Below, in pieces: positions 33,837 to 44,164 of a DNA stretch of 64,000 nt; the stretch's first letter is position 1; each line of letters begins with the position of its first letter. This DNA comes from Peltaster fructicola. Its lineage: Eukaryota; Ascomycota; Dothideomycetes. The DNA lies in the NCBI GenBank assembly GCA_001592805.2, contig CP051139.1:1488001-1552000 (forward strand). Direction: 5' to 3'. The position numbers were made by a program, and so were the translations under genes. The notes under the pieces are model-generated. The model worked only from the letters and a program-made list of their open reading frames with translations, was not told the DNA's origin and did no database searches.

Positions 33837-34298
33837 GCTTTTTGATCGGTCTCGTCGCGCCGTTTAAGGCCGTTCGCGCGTCGAGCAGGTGGCCAAGGTA
33901 TGCGAGATCGTGCTTAAAAAGTGATTCCCTGCCTTTGTGTCCTCCCACCAGCCCTCTGAGTGGGGATAACCTGATAAATTTGAGTTCGTCAGAGCCCACC
34001 GCCTGACGCTAAAATGGCTACAATGCTACCTGCTCTCGAGGGCGAAGAGGGTGTCCGCGATCTTGTCTATGATGGTGAGAAAACGGCGTTGCAGGCTGAT
34101 GCATTTGAGGCAAGCGATGTCGATCAGTGACACGTGGTAAGGCAGGCTTGTATACGTCGGTGTGAGTGTGTGTGTGTGTATGCTTTTGGAAGTTCTGCAG
34201 GAACACAAAGGGTTCAAGCTCTAGATCTCCCAAACAAATGCGCTGACGAAGACGAGTCATGTGATCTTATCTATTCTGCTACACTGACTACGCAACTC
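33837..34298. other. Intergenic region with short GT repeat
   Basis: 462 bp between the importin start and the SKI2 stop. It contains an imperfect (TG)n run at 34161-34179 (about nine units with one interruption). No gene recognised. Confidence 0.5.
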
Positions 34299-37200
34299 CT
34301 ACATATACAGACTCGCGGTGGCGCAGATATCGCGCTTGATGAGCTCCTGGCAGGTCTGCATCTTAGTGAACAGTGTCGGATCGCCAATGATCCGGGCCGC
34401 GTTTTTCACTTCACGACAAGTCTCATCGAGTCTGGTGATGACCCTGACAATCGTGCCTTCCAGGACGTCTGTTAGATCCGTGATGCGACTGAACGGCATA
34501 CCACGTGCCCACTCGTACACCACCTCGACCAGGCCGAAACGAGGGCGTGAGACGAAATCATTCGAGTCGTCCGAGGACTGTATGACCTGGTAGAGCGTCT
34601 GAATGCCGTTGACCTTTTCAGAGATCTTCACGATTGTAGCAATACCGTTCTCAAGAGCTGGTGTCAAGTCCGGCGAGGACTCCGTCTTCTCTTGAAAGAC
34701 GAAGCAGGATAGAAGTGCTACTATCTCTTCCGGCTCGTAGTCGGCCAGCACGTTCTCGAGCACGAGCTCTGTGAGCACGAGCTCGTCTGCAGAATGGATC
34801 TCACAAGCCACCTTGCCCTTCAGCTCAACACGAGTGTTGTCGTCGATGAAACCAAGATCCTTTAGCACTGAGACACGCTGTTGATAGTCGGGTAGAAGCT
34901 GGAGGTTCTGATCTGACATGAGAGATCGGATAGACTCGATCTTGTCCTTGATAACCCACTGATCATGTGCCATGGCGAAATGCTTCGCAAACTGCTGACA
35001 ATGCATGCAGCTACAATTCTGTGCAGTCTGCGCGGCCTGAGCTCGTTCGTCGAGAATGGTGCGTATGTTCATCTCCTTGAGGTATTTGTAGTAGTCGAGT
35101 TCATTCCAAGCACTGGCGGTCCAGGATGAGCACTTCTCAAGGAATTGCTTCTTGAACTTGGCTTGTTCGTTCTTATCCTTCTTCGTCAACGCAATGATGT
35201 CGATCTCCTTGAAATGCGTTGCAGTTAGTCCTTCTATATTGGCTAGTGGTATCATCTGAGTGCGCAGCTGCATCTCGCTCTCGGTTTGCGGCAATGGGAC
35301 GTACATCCTACGGAAACGTGGCAGGTATGGCAAGAAGTCTGCGTCTTGCCGTTTGCGTTTGTCAGCGTACAGGATCTCCAGAACCTGAACGCTGGGATTC
35401 TGTTTCGTGACGCCATCCCATAGCAAGATACCAGCTGTGCGTACATCGTTTCTGCCCTTGAAGACAATCAATCGCTTGGCTTGGAACATCTTTCTGCCTA
35501 GTGGTGTGCTTAACATGGAGAGATGGAGATCCTGGGTGAGTCTTTGATGCTCAACACTCATGTCGTGGCACTTTTCGATGTCGGTGTCGCAAGTATCGCA
35601 CTGCTCTCGCTTGACTTTGGCTAGATCTGCTTCCGAGAGCCGAATCTGCTGTTCGTGCTCAGGAAGCAGGGCCTGCGTGGCATTCTCAGAGAAGGATCTT
35701 TTGATCATCTCCTCAATCTTGAGCGCCTCGACTCTCAGCAGATTCAAGATCATGTTGTAGGTCAATCTGAACTGGGATCGCAGCTTGGTAGGGTCACCAA
35801 GCATCATCTGTCTCAATCGAGGTGCGGGAGGCGCTTCGTCGCCACCAGGTGTGACAATGATGACAGATCCCACTGTGTCGAGACCTCGTCTGCCAGCACG
35901 TCCAGCCATTTGTGTGTACTCGCCAGGGAGCAGGTCACGGAAGTTCTTGTTGTCGAACTTTCGAAAACCGGAAAACACAACAGTCCTGGTCGGCAGGTTG
36001 AGACCCATGGCGAAGGTTTCTGTTGCGAATAGTACTTTGACGAGTGTCCTGGCAAACAGGATCTCCACACACTCTTTCACTATGGGCAGAAGTCCACCGT
36101 GATGGACTGCTATGCCTCTGCTGAGCAGTTCTCGAATGCGTTTGATCTGAGGTAATTGTCGGTCGTCCGCCTTCAGTCGTGCCAATGACTTCTCCAGGAT
36201 CATATGAGTGGCGCTCTTCTCAGCTGCGGTCGAGAAGTCCTGGTTCGACAATGCGTCAGCGTTCTCTTCGCAACGCTTCTTCGAGAAGACGAAGATGCAG
36301 CATGGTAGCAGCTCCTCTTTGCGAAGATGCTGTACGAGATGCACCCATATGTTGCGATCCTGTGCGGCTGTAGTACGGCCGCCACCACGTCCTGTACGTG
36401 CGATGTTGCCTTGTCCTCTTGTTGCAGGTTGACCACGGCCTCGTTGAGCACCACCGCGTTGGTTGGGACCGCCACGTTGTTGTCCACCTCGTGCTTGGCC
36501 TCGGCCTCCTCTACCACCACGTCCAGCCGCCACTGCAGCATCTTCTTTCTCCTTGGCCTTTGCTTCTGCAGCGATCACCTTATCACGGCCAGACATGGCA
36601 TCATTGGCGTCCTTCCAGCCTTTCTCAATGAAGTTCTTTCTAGCATCAACAATCTTAAACATGCGCTTGTCCGCCCACAGGTAGTGCTCGAGAGGCACGG
36701 GGCGCTTGGGTGTTGAGATGACATAAATGTCTTTCTTTTTCGTTCGACCCACCCAAGACGCAAACTCGTAGGTGTTCGGCACTGTAGCTGATAGCAAGAT
36801 CAAGGTGACATGTTCAGGCAGCATGATGATCACTTCTTCCCATACAACACCTCGTTCAAGGTCATTGACATAGTGGACCTCATCAAAAATGACGAACTCC
36901 ACGTCTCTGATAAGATCAGCACCACGATAGAGCATACTTCTTAAGATCTCCGTTGTCATGATGAGACAGCTCGCCTCTGGACGAATCTGTACATCGCCGG
37001 TTAGAATACCAACGTCGTCGAACGTGGTTCGAAAATCTCGAAACTTCTGGTTGCTCAATGCTTTGATCGGAGATGTGTAGATAGCTTTCGTCATATGCTT
37101 AGCTGCAAGAGCGATAGCATACTCAGCAACGACTGTCTTTCCGGCAGATGTATGCGCGGCCACGAAGACAGAATCGCCACTTTCAAGGTGGTACACCGCT

Positions 37201-38168
37201 TCTTTCTGGAAAGTGTCGAGTTCGAAAGGCCAGGTACGTGCCATCTCGGGGACGAGTTCATAGAAGTTTGTGATATCTCGATTGATGTCCACCATGTGAG
37301 CCCATTCACGGCCGCCATGTTTGTTCCTCGCAGCTCGCAATGGTGCGTGAGGTGCGAGGGCCGGGAACTCGATCGGTAGTAGGGCGTCGACTTCTTCTTC
37401 GTCTTCAGGAGACTCGGCATCATCACCATTGTGTTGGCCATTGGTCTCTGGAATGTCTCTTGGTTCGTCTGAGTCGGTGATCTCTTCATCTAGTACCCGT
37501 TCGACGTCCTCTGCAGCTTCTTTGTCTATGTTAGTCTTCTCGGCGACTTTCAAGCCTCGACTGAAGCCTGGTGGCACTTCAAGTAATCCGCCTTCCACAG
37601 CGAAATTGATGACCTTGTCGAGTCGACCACTGCGGCTGAGAGAGCCATTCCGCCCTTGTAGCAGCTCGTTCTCAAGTGCGGCCGTGGCTTCGACAGCATC
37701 AAGACCACCGGGGGCGAAGGGAAAGAATCCTGCAGCTCCGCGAACAAACTCTGCACGACCTGCTGGTTTACGGAGCAGCGATGTCGAGTTCTTGGCAGTC
37801 GCGCTATTTGCTGGCACAGTGACTTCCTTGTAGCCCGTAACACGTCCCTCGAGACCTTCACGAGTGAATCTGATAATCGTCCTTGTCTGCGTGGGTGCCA
37901 GCGAGAACAGTGAAGATGGTTGTGGTGTGCTAGGCCATCTGTGTTGCAACCTGTTCAACCATCGTGGTGAGAATGAGGTCGAAGGCGCCAAGAAGGTCTG
38001 CTCGAGCTCGTTCTTGATGACTGCTGTGTCTTTGCGAGAGCGTTTCCGAGGCTTGGCCTGATCGAGTATGTCATCGATGGTGATGTCTTCGTTCTCGAGA
38101 CTCAGGTGGTCTAGTGCGTGGTTCAAGTGATCTACCATGGTTCTGATCTCACAACTGTGGTTCCACAA
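34299..38168 (-). CDS. SKI2: Ski2 exosome-cofactor RNA helicase
   Basis: Single exon, 1289 aa (or 1279 from the Met of MVDHLNHALDHLS). Ski2 is the DExH helicase of the Ski complex, which feeds mRNA into the cytoplasmic exosome for 3'-5' decay and limits viral and aberrant RNAs. Motif I AHTSAGKT (near residue 340), DEVH (near 427), SATVPN, and motif VI QMAGRAGRRG (near 752) are intact. An RGG/RG-rich insertion at about residues 550-600 sits between the two RecA domains, as in yeast Ski2. The C-terminal arch, rRNA-processing and DSHCT regions complete the protein. The N-terminal arm (about 1-240) that contacts Ski3/Ski8 is present. The chromosome order SKI2-importin is tandem, not an operon. 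Confidence 0.95.
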   Translation of the reverse strand: MWNHSCEIRTMVDHLNHALDHLSLENEDITIDDILDQAKPRKRSRKDTAVIKNELEQTFLAPSTSFSPRWLNRLQHRWPSTPQPSSLFSLAPTQTRTIIRFTREGLEGRVTGYKEVTVPANSATAKNSTSLLRKPAGRAEFVRGAAGFFPFAPGGLDAVEATAALENELLQGRNGSLSRSGRLDKVINFAVEGGLLEVPPGFSRGLKVAEKTNIDKEAAEDVERVLDEEITDSDEPRDIPETNGQHNGDDAESPEDEEEVDALLPIEFPALAPHAPLRAARNKHGGREWAHMVDINRDITNFYELVPEMARTWPFELDTFQKEAVYHLESGDSVFVAAHTSAGKTVVAEYAIALAAKHMTKAIYTSPIKALSNQKFRDFRTTFDDVGILTGDVQIRPEASCLIMTTEILRSMLYRGADLIRDVEFVIFDEVHYVNDLERGVVWEEVIIMLPEHVTLILLSATVPNTYEFASWVGRTKKKDIYVISTPKRPVPLEHYLWADKRMFKIVDARKNFIEKGWKDANDAMSGRDKVIAAEAKAKEKEDAAVAAGRGGRGGRGQARGGQQRGGPNQRGGAQRGRGQPATRGQGNIARTGRGGGRTTAAQDRNIWVHLVQHLRKEELLPCCIFVFSKKRCEENADALSNQDFSTAAEKSATHMILEKSLARLKADDRQLPQIKRIRELLSRGIAVHHGGLLPIVKECVEILFARTLVKVLFATETFAMGLNLPTRTVVFSGFRKFDNKNFRDLLPGEYTQMAGRAGRRGLDTVGSVIIVTPGGDEAPPAPRLRQMMLGDPTKLRSQFRLTYNMILNLLRVEALKIEEMIKRSFSENATQALLPEHEQQIRLSEADLAKVKREQCDTCDTDIEKCHDMSVEHQRLTQDLHLSMLSTPLGRKMFQAKRLIVFKGRNDVRTAGILLWDGVTKQNPSVQVLEILYADKRKRQDADFLPYLPRFRRMYVPLPQTESEMQLRTQMIPLANIEGLTATHFKEIDIIALTKKDKNEQAKFKKQFLEKCSSWTASAWNELDYYKYLKEMNIRTILDERAQAAQTAQNCSCMHCQQFAKHFAMAHDQWVIKDKIESIRSLMSDQNLQLLPDYQQRVSVLKDLGFIDDNTRVELKGKVACEIHSADELVLTELVLENVLADYEPEEIVALLSCFVFQEKTESSPDLTPALENGIATIVKISEKVNGIQTLYQVIQSSDDSNDFVSRPRFGLVEVVYEWARGMPFSRITDLTDVLEGTIVRVITRLDETCREVKNAARIIGDPTLFTKMQTCQELIKRDICATASLYM

Positions 38169-38408
38169 GCTTGGAAGTTATGCATGTCAAGGTTGTGTTG
38201 TATTGTGGAGGATCGATGTGTGGAATCGAAGTGGCATGCACTTGCAAGAGGCGCACGGACTTTATTTAGACAAGTTCTATGATGCAGCCCGTGTGAGAGT
38301 TGACTAGCTCATGCTAGGCGCAGTCAATACAAGACACGAGTGACTGATAGGCACAGTAACGTGGTGTTAAGACATAGATGAAGTACAAAAGTAGTAAGGC
38401 ATGGACCT

Positions 38409-39434
38409 TTACGCCGTGGCTTCTGTCACCTCAGCAGCAGTACCGCTTTCACTGACATCGTATGTGCCATTGACGGTGTCCTTCTTTGCCTCCTCACTAC
38501 GCTTCTTTGCGGCCAGCTGCCATGCTGGAATTGCTGGTGATTTTCCTCCGCCCGCCAACCTGCCTGATAATGGTGCGGAAGCGTTGGACTTCTCTGGCAA
38601 CACTGGGGTGCTCTTCTCTTCCTCGTTTGCGCCATTTGTCTCGACTGGCGTGCCATTTGTGGGATATGATGATGTGCTGACTGGTCGTGCTGCTGGAAGT
38701 GCACTGCTTCCTGACATGCGGTTTGCAACGAGCGTCTTTAGACTTTTCATCTCCGTGATGAGCTCCTTCAGCTTGTTATCAGTGTTATCGCGTTCCTTAG
38801 CAATCGCATGCGGGATCTGGTCCCTGATATCGAGCATCTCGCGAGCTGCGCGCTTCGTCTCCAACTCTCTTTGCTCATTTGCTTCCTTCATCCTTGCTAT
38901 CACATTTTCCACTTCAGCCAAGGCAGAATCAAGTCGTTCCGATCGTGTCTTCTCTGCACTCTTCAGCTCATTCGTATCTGTCGCAAGCTGGTCCAGCAGA
39001 GCAAAGGCTTTATCGAATGAGGCATCAATATGAGCCTTATCCTGCTCCAGTTGTGGTGGGGTTGGTGGTGCAATGAGTGGATACACATATCGCTTAGCAG
39101 TCCAGTATAACCCATAACCGACACCTCCCATCACAGTCGCCATGATGAAGTAGTCTCTCCAGTCACGGCGCGGCACTTGTGGAGGCGGTTGTGCCCAGTA
39201 TGGTGCTTGTTGATAGCCATTTGCGGTAGGAGGAGGTCGGTATTGGTAAGTCGCTGTGGTGGATGCTGCTTGCGACGGTGTTGCTTGGCCTACTCGCGCG
39301 AGAGACGCATCGATCTCTTCTTGTGTGAGGTTCTTTGACCGCAGAAAAGCCACACGCTGCTCGACCGGTGCAGATGCAACAGATGGGTCCTGCAAGAAGG
39401 AGATAGCTCCTTCGATGAGGTCCTCACGGACCAT
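38409..39434 (-). CDS. PEX14: Peroxin 14, peroxisomal docking protein
   Basis: Single exon, 341 aa. Pex14 docks the cargo receptor Pex5 at the peroxisomal membrane and forms part of the import pore. The N-terminal Pex14 domain spans residues ~1-50 (REDLIEGAISFLQDPSV..A....R.AFLRSKNLT..EI..AL-type pattern), with the hydrophobic groove residues for Pex5 WxxxF motifs. A proline-rich linker (RPPPT, QPPPQVPRR) precedes one membrane segment (~95-121, YFIMATVMGGVGYGLYW) and a coiled coil (~128-235). The tail is disordered. Divergent from NDC80 with 296 bp between starts. Confidence 0.93.
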   Translation of the reverse strand: MVREDLIEGAISFLQDPSVASAPVEQRVAFLRSKNLTQEEIDASLARVGQATPSQAASTTATYQYRPPPTANGYQQAPYWAQPPPQVPRRDWRDYFIMATVMGGVGYGLYWTAKRYVYPLIAPPTPPQLEQDKAHIDASFDKAFALLDQLATDTNELKSAEKTRSERLDSALAEVENVIARMKEANEQRELETKRAAREMLDIRDQIPHAIAKERDNTDNKLKELITEMKSLKTLVANRMSGSSALPAARPVSTSSYPTNGTPVETNGANEEEKSTPVLPEKSNASAPLSGRLAGGGKSPAIPAWQLAAKKRSEEAKKDTVNGTYDVSESGTAAEVTEATA

Positions 39435-39730
39435 GACTGCTATGTGTGACCAAACAGCAGCTGCACGCCTTCGTCAGTCCGAGAGCAATCGGTACGCAAC
39501 AATTGGCAGAGGTGCGCGAAGATGATAGTAGAGTTGAAGGGGTGTACGTCGGTCAAGATGTTTGTCCTGACGAGTCAATCTTGAAGCCTCGGCTGTGCTT
39601 GGCCCGCGTACTCGTGATCACGGGCTCACGCGCATCCAGCACGAAGAGCCGCTGGACTGTTGACACTTCAAAACATGGATTTGCAAACAATCAGACGCAA
39701 CACGAGACACTACATGCTGGCAAAGCGACC
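39435..39730. promoter_or_regulatory. Divergent promoter of PEX14 and NDC80
   Basis: 296 bp between the two chosen start codons. The NDC80 frame stays open through most of it, which invites a too-long start at 39446, but this part has no resemblance to NDC80. No specific element was identified. Confidence 0.4.
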
Positions 39731-42093
39731 ATGTCGCGCGAGTCTGGGATATTCTCAGTACAGCGCAAACGTGAGGCAAGTGAGCATGAATCATGTCACC
39801 TCCACCATACTAACTCATTGCAGACTCTCGGCCTTGTTAGCCATAACGTGTCTGGAATACCAATGCCGTCCTCTGCACTCAAAAGAACACACTCACAAAC
39901 AAGCCTAGGACAGGCGCCACATACTGCGCAGCATGTGCGCTCAGCGTCCGGCTCGCGCATGTCTCTTGCGCCTGGGCGGCCCTCACAGATGAGCGCTCAA
40001 CGAACATCGACCAGCAGCGCATTCGCAGACATGGGCTTCTCGACCGTACAGCGACCCAGCACGATGAACTTGTTCGGACCAACGAGTAGCAGGAAGAGCT
40101 TCGCACCTGTCATGAATACACCAGCGCACCCAATGCCAGTACAAGATGGGACCGCAAGAAGGAGTAGTGTATACACTGTCAGGCCGTCTGCTGGCTACGG
40201 ACCGGCCTCGCATCAATCTTTCTTTGCGACCGCGCCGCCTGCTAACGGCATTCCAACGGATCCAAGGAGACTTCGGGACCTCACCACCAGGACACAGATG
40301 GGTCAGGAAGTGATGGAGTTCTTGACACAGCGCAACTTTGAGCTGGACATGAAGCATACACTTACACACAAGACGATGACTTCTCCCACACAGAAAGACT
40401 TCAACCTCATCTTCCAATTCTTATACCACTGCATCGACCCGTCATACCGCTTTCTCAAGAATATTGACGCAGAGGTGCCACCTCTACTCAAGCAACTGCG
40501 ATATCCATTCGAGAAGAACATATCGAAGTCGCAACTAGCTGCTGTTGGCGGTAACAATTGGTCAACGTTCGTTGGGCTCTTGCATTGGATGATGCAGCTT
40601 GCAAAGATGATGGAACAGTATGCTTATGGAGCATACGACGAAACCTACGTTGAAGCTGGTTTTGATGTCGCATCTGATCGCATCACCTTCAACTTCCTCG
40701 CGGATGCGTATAAGGAGTGGCTGTCGATAGAGGATGAGGAGGATGATGACGAAGAGGAGGCCAAACGACGGATACAACCACATGTCGACGTAATGGCGGC
40801 CAGATTCGAGGATGCCAACCAGGCCAATCTCGAGCAATTACGGCAACTTGAAGCTGAAGGCAAAGCTCTGCAAGAACAGATCGACGAGCTGTCCAAGTCG
40901 GCCCCGAGACTTGCAAAGCTTGATGAGCAGATCAAAGTGCTTGAGGAGGATCGTGTCAAGTTTGAAAACTACAACACCTCCATGGACGGCAAGGTGGAGA
41001 AGTACCAGAACAGAGCACAACTGCTGCAACAGGAGATTGAAAGGTGTGACGAGGAGTTGCGAGCAGCTGAAGAGGAGCGAGACGAGCTACAACGACAGGT
41101 CGACCAGCAAGGTCTGAGTGTGCAAGACATTGACCGCATGAATTCCGAACGGGAGCGATTACAGAAAGGTGTCGAATCAGCAAGTGTCCGACTGGACGAT
41201 GCCAAGGAACGAACTGCTAAGAAGGAGGCCGAGACTGGAGAGAAGTTGGACGAGCTCGAATCGTTAGCTCACAAGTACAACAGCCTGGGCTATCAGATCG
41301 GGATCATACCAGCTTCTTCACATAATGCGCAAGGTTTCGAGCATGAACTCTCACTAACCATTAATGATGGACCGGACTTCAACTCGCGACAGCAAGGCAC
41401 ATCGCAGCTCCTGGAGTCCGATCGCCTGTTACATGATGCCATGAATGGTTACCAAGCATATCATGTGCTTCAGCATGCTGATCTGAAGGCATCCAAGCGT
41501 GCGTTACAAGATCTGAGGAAGACCATATCGGAGCGACGCAATGCAACCATCGAGCAGGACATGGCAAAGATGGACATGCTGGACAAAACTCGCGAAGCCC
41601 TTGAGGACAAACACAACGAGATGGAGACCCTCGGACATCGGCTCCGTACTGCGCAGGAAGAGTTTGAGAAGATGCGAGAGATCACAACTGCCCAGAACAT
41701 GGGCAGTGATACTCAGATAGAGAAGATGGAGAAAGAGCTTGCGAGAATAAGAGCGGGCGTCACGGAATCGGTGCAGTACATGGAGCAGCGAGAGATGAAT
41801 ACGAACCTTGAGTGAGTCGTGTGAACTACTGCCAATGGTGCTTTACTGACGATACTAGGTATGAGCAGTTGACCTTGCGATCAGCAGCACTTCGAGAAGA
41901 GCTTCACACCGAGCTAGAAAGAATGCTGAACGACATCATCAAGTTTAAGATCCATATCCAGGGATCACTTGAGTCGTATGAAGAATTTGTCGCATCGGAG
42001 GTCGACCGAGAGTTTGCTGAGCAGGACGCAGAACATACTGCGGCTCTGGATGAGAATGTTGACGATGTTGATGACACTACATGTATGGAATGA
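39731..42093 (+). CDS. NDC80: Kinetochore protein Ndc80/Hec1 (three exons, inferred GC-AG intron)
   Basis: Model: 39731-39775, 39824-41811, 41859-42093, 755 aa. Ndc80 couples kinetochores to microtubules. The N-terminal tail is basic and Ser-rich (microtubule contact, Aurora B sites). A calponin-homology domain covers about residues 165-330 ([46 protein letters not shown]-like [28 protein letters not shown]). A long coiled coil fills the rest, ending in the Spc24/Spc25-side segment. The ATG at 39731 gives the expected opening [14 protein letters not shown]. Intron 1 (39776-39823, 48 nt) appears to use a GC donor (GAG|GCAAGT) with CTAAC and CAG; the GT donors nearby would shift the frame into a stop. 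Intron 2 (47 nt) is canonical. Confidence 0.92.
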
Positions 42094-42323
42094 TGGATGT
42101 GCTTTAGATACCCCAATCGCAATTCGTATGGCGTTTCGATGATCTGACGCCGATTCTAGGCTCGCCCGTGATGTCATTAATATCGATGGAATCGTCAAAG
42201 CTCCATTGACTGCAGCTCGTATGCCCCGAACGTTCACTCCCTGTCGCCATTTCTTCTTTTTCAACATATTCTCTGCGAATTTCATCGCATCTTGAAGACT
42301 CACAACCTCACGTAACAGCAATA

Positions 42324-42817
42324 ATGACGTTCCTACGCTTGGCCGGCCGCCGCGCTTTTCAGCCAGCATCAACTGCCTTCGTCTCACGACGTGCATTCGC
42401 GTCAGCTACAACTTTGCGTGCACAGAACGGCTACGGCGATCCAAAGGGCAGTCCAGCTGGTGAGAACCCACAAGAACAAGGCCGAAACCCTCAAGTAGAC
42501 AAAGAGCATCCAGGTCCACCACCACCGTCGACAGCAGGTGGTGAGTCCTCTAGCAGCAGTGGTGGCTCTCAATCGAGCTCGTCCGCGAAGGACGGCTCAA
42601 AACCAATGATCCACGACGAATCTCAGCCGAAGAATGAGTCCGAGGACGTTAAGCGACACAATGAAGAGCTTGACCAACGAAAGGAGAAGACACACTCCAG
42701 AGACTCTGGCGAGAAGGTTGATCCGAAGTTCTGGAAGGGTAAGAACTGCGCCTAGGTGTGTACGAGTTGCTGGAGCTGACTATTGGCACAGGAGACGCCG
42801 GAGATCATAAGCAATAA
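42324..42817 (+). CDS. Small predicted mitochondrial protein (two exons)
   Basis: Model: 42324-42738 joined to 42792-42817 (53-nt intron GTAAGA..CTGAC..ACAG), 146 aa. The N-terminus MTFLRLAGRRAFQPASTAFVSRRAFASATTLR is a clear amphipathic, Arg-rich, acid-free mitochondrial presequence, probably cleaved near residue 30-33. The mature part is hydrophilic, Ser/Gly/Pro-rich and disordered, with a conserved-looking C-terminus VDPKFWKGDAGDHKQ. I know of similar small proteins in other Pezizomycotina but no function. The splice replaces the unspliced tail KNCA and adds the GD-GDH end, which I consider the real one. Confidence 0.7.
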
Positions 42818-42872
42818 GCTGGCTACTCGCGCAAGTCGTGCTTGTTCTGTACTGTCTACATATCACATCATA

Positions 42873-43777
42873 CTAGCAGCCACAAGAGTCGTGCATGCTG
42901 TTAGCTTGCTGCCAGATACCCATTTCATGCATAGCCTCTTCTTCATCAGCATATTTATCCTGTGCATCAGATTGTTGCTGCTGGTCAGCAGTCTTGAGCT
43001 GCTTATCAGCTGCGGCACTCGCTTCTGCCTCAAGAAGTGCATCGAGGTCGTCCTGGTCGGATTCATCTTCACCGAAGGGATGCGCATTTGTCCTGGTTGA
43101 TCTAGGCTTGTTTGTAGCAGACTCCTGCGCCAGGAGCGCATCGAGATCATCTTCCGACTCGACTTCAGCCGAGTCTGCGTCAGGTGCTGCTTCAGAATTC
43201 TTTGGGAAGATCTCTGCGTCAATCTCGACTTCTGGGTCTGCGCTGTTGTATTCCGGATCCTCATCAGGCTTAGCTGCTTGTCCAGGTCTCGTCGATGTGA
43301 TCCAAGCTCGGCGCATCACATTCAGTCGCTTCGTGTGCCCAACTTTCTCGATCATAGCGAGGCCATCGCGAAACTTTGCCTTGGGATATAGGTCGTCGAG
43401 CCACATCTGGTACATCTGCAAGAGGCCGCCGATATCCTCGAACTCATTGCCTTTGCCTCGTAACTTGATCCGTTTTGTGGCGCGTCTTCGGAGTTCTGGT
43501 ATGCCAGATTCTGAAAGAAGGCTGTGAATTCATCAGAAACCGTGCTGTTCCAACATTGCACTACCTACCGCTCAGCATCAAGCTTCGCCACTGGTTTGCG
43601 CTTCTTGGTGATCTTGATCTCCTCATCAATGTTCCTGGCTGGTTCTGGATAGTAGTTTGGGTTGTTCACAGTCTCGAGTTCGTCAAGCTCGAGCTCTCTT
43701 CGGAAGTCTGCCACATCATCGTCGTAGTTGTTCGTGTCTAGAGGGCCTTGATGCGAGCTCAGCTGTGCGGCGACCAT
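42873..43777 (-). CDS. CSM3: Csm3/Swi3 replication fork protection subunit (two exons)
   Basis: Model: complement of 43569-43777 and 42873-43521 (47-nt intron), 285 aa. Swi3/Csm3 pairs with Tof1/Swi1 (Timeless-Tipin in animals) to stabilise stalled forks and support checkpoint signalling and cohesion. The Swi3 domain covers about residues 64-150: KLDAERLLSESGIPELRRRA, KRIKLRGKGNEFEDIGGLLQ, MYQMWLDDLYPKAKFRDGLAMIEK, and HTKRLNVMRRAWI. The C-terminal half is acidic and disordered with two repeats of a DDLDALL motif. The acceptor was chosen upstream of the nearest AG because only that one joins DAER to LLSESGIPEL in frame. Confidence 0.92.
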
Positions 43778-44164
43778 ACTCCTGCAGTTGGATGCTGAGA
43801 TCGGCGTACACTTAGGTGGACAATGCTCTGAAGTGATACTAGCAGTTGTTGTATGTGCTGACAGGCCGGATCGAAGAAGTCGCTTACAGCTAGATCATGT
43901 ATCTGCTGGAACTGTATGCTCAATGCTTGACACGCGAGTCGACGCGTCTCGCCAAATTGCTTCAGAACGGACTAGCGCCAACTGCCATTTCACAAGACGC
44001 CTGCCGCTTCGTCCTGCGCAACTCAACATCACATTTTTGTGATATAACGGCCACATTACTTTTCCTTGTAATCCTTAATCTGCGCAAACCGAATGCATCC
44101 TCGAAACCAGCTTGCAAACAACTAACATCCTCAAGTTAATAGTACGCTGAACTCCAACGAAGCA
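43778..44164. promoter_or_regulatory. Divergent promoter of CSM3 and HPR1
   Basis: 387 bp between the two start codons. Nothing specific recognised; short frames only. Confidence 0.4.

Noticed and set aside
34161-34179. TG dinucleotide run
   Set aside because: Short imperfect microsatellite in a 3' region; nothing to suggest function.
39446-39730. Longer N-terminus for NDC80 starting at 39446
   Set aside because: The extra 95 codons resemble no Ndc80 tail, while MSRESGIFS at 39731 matches the expected opening.
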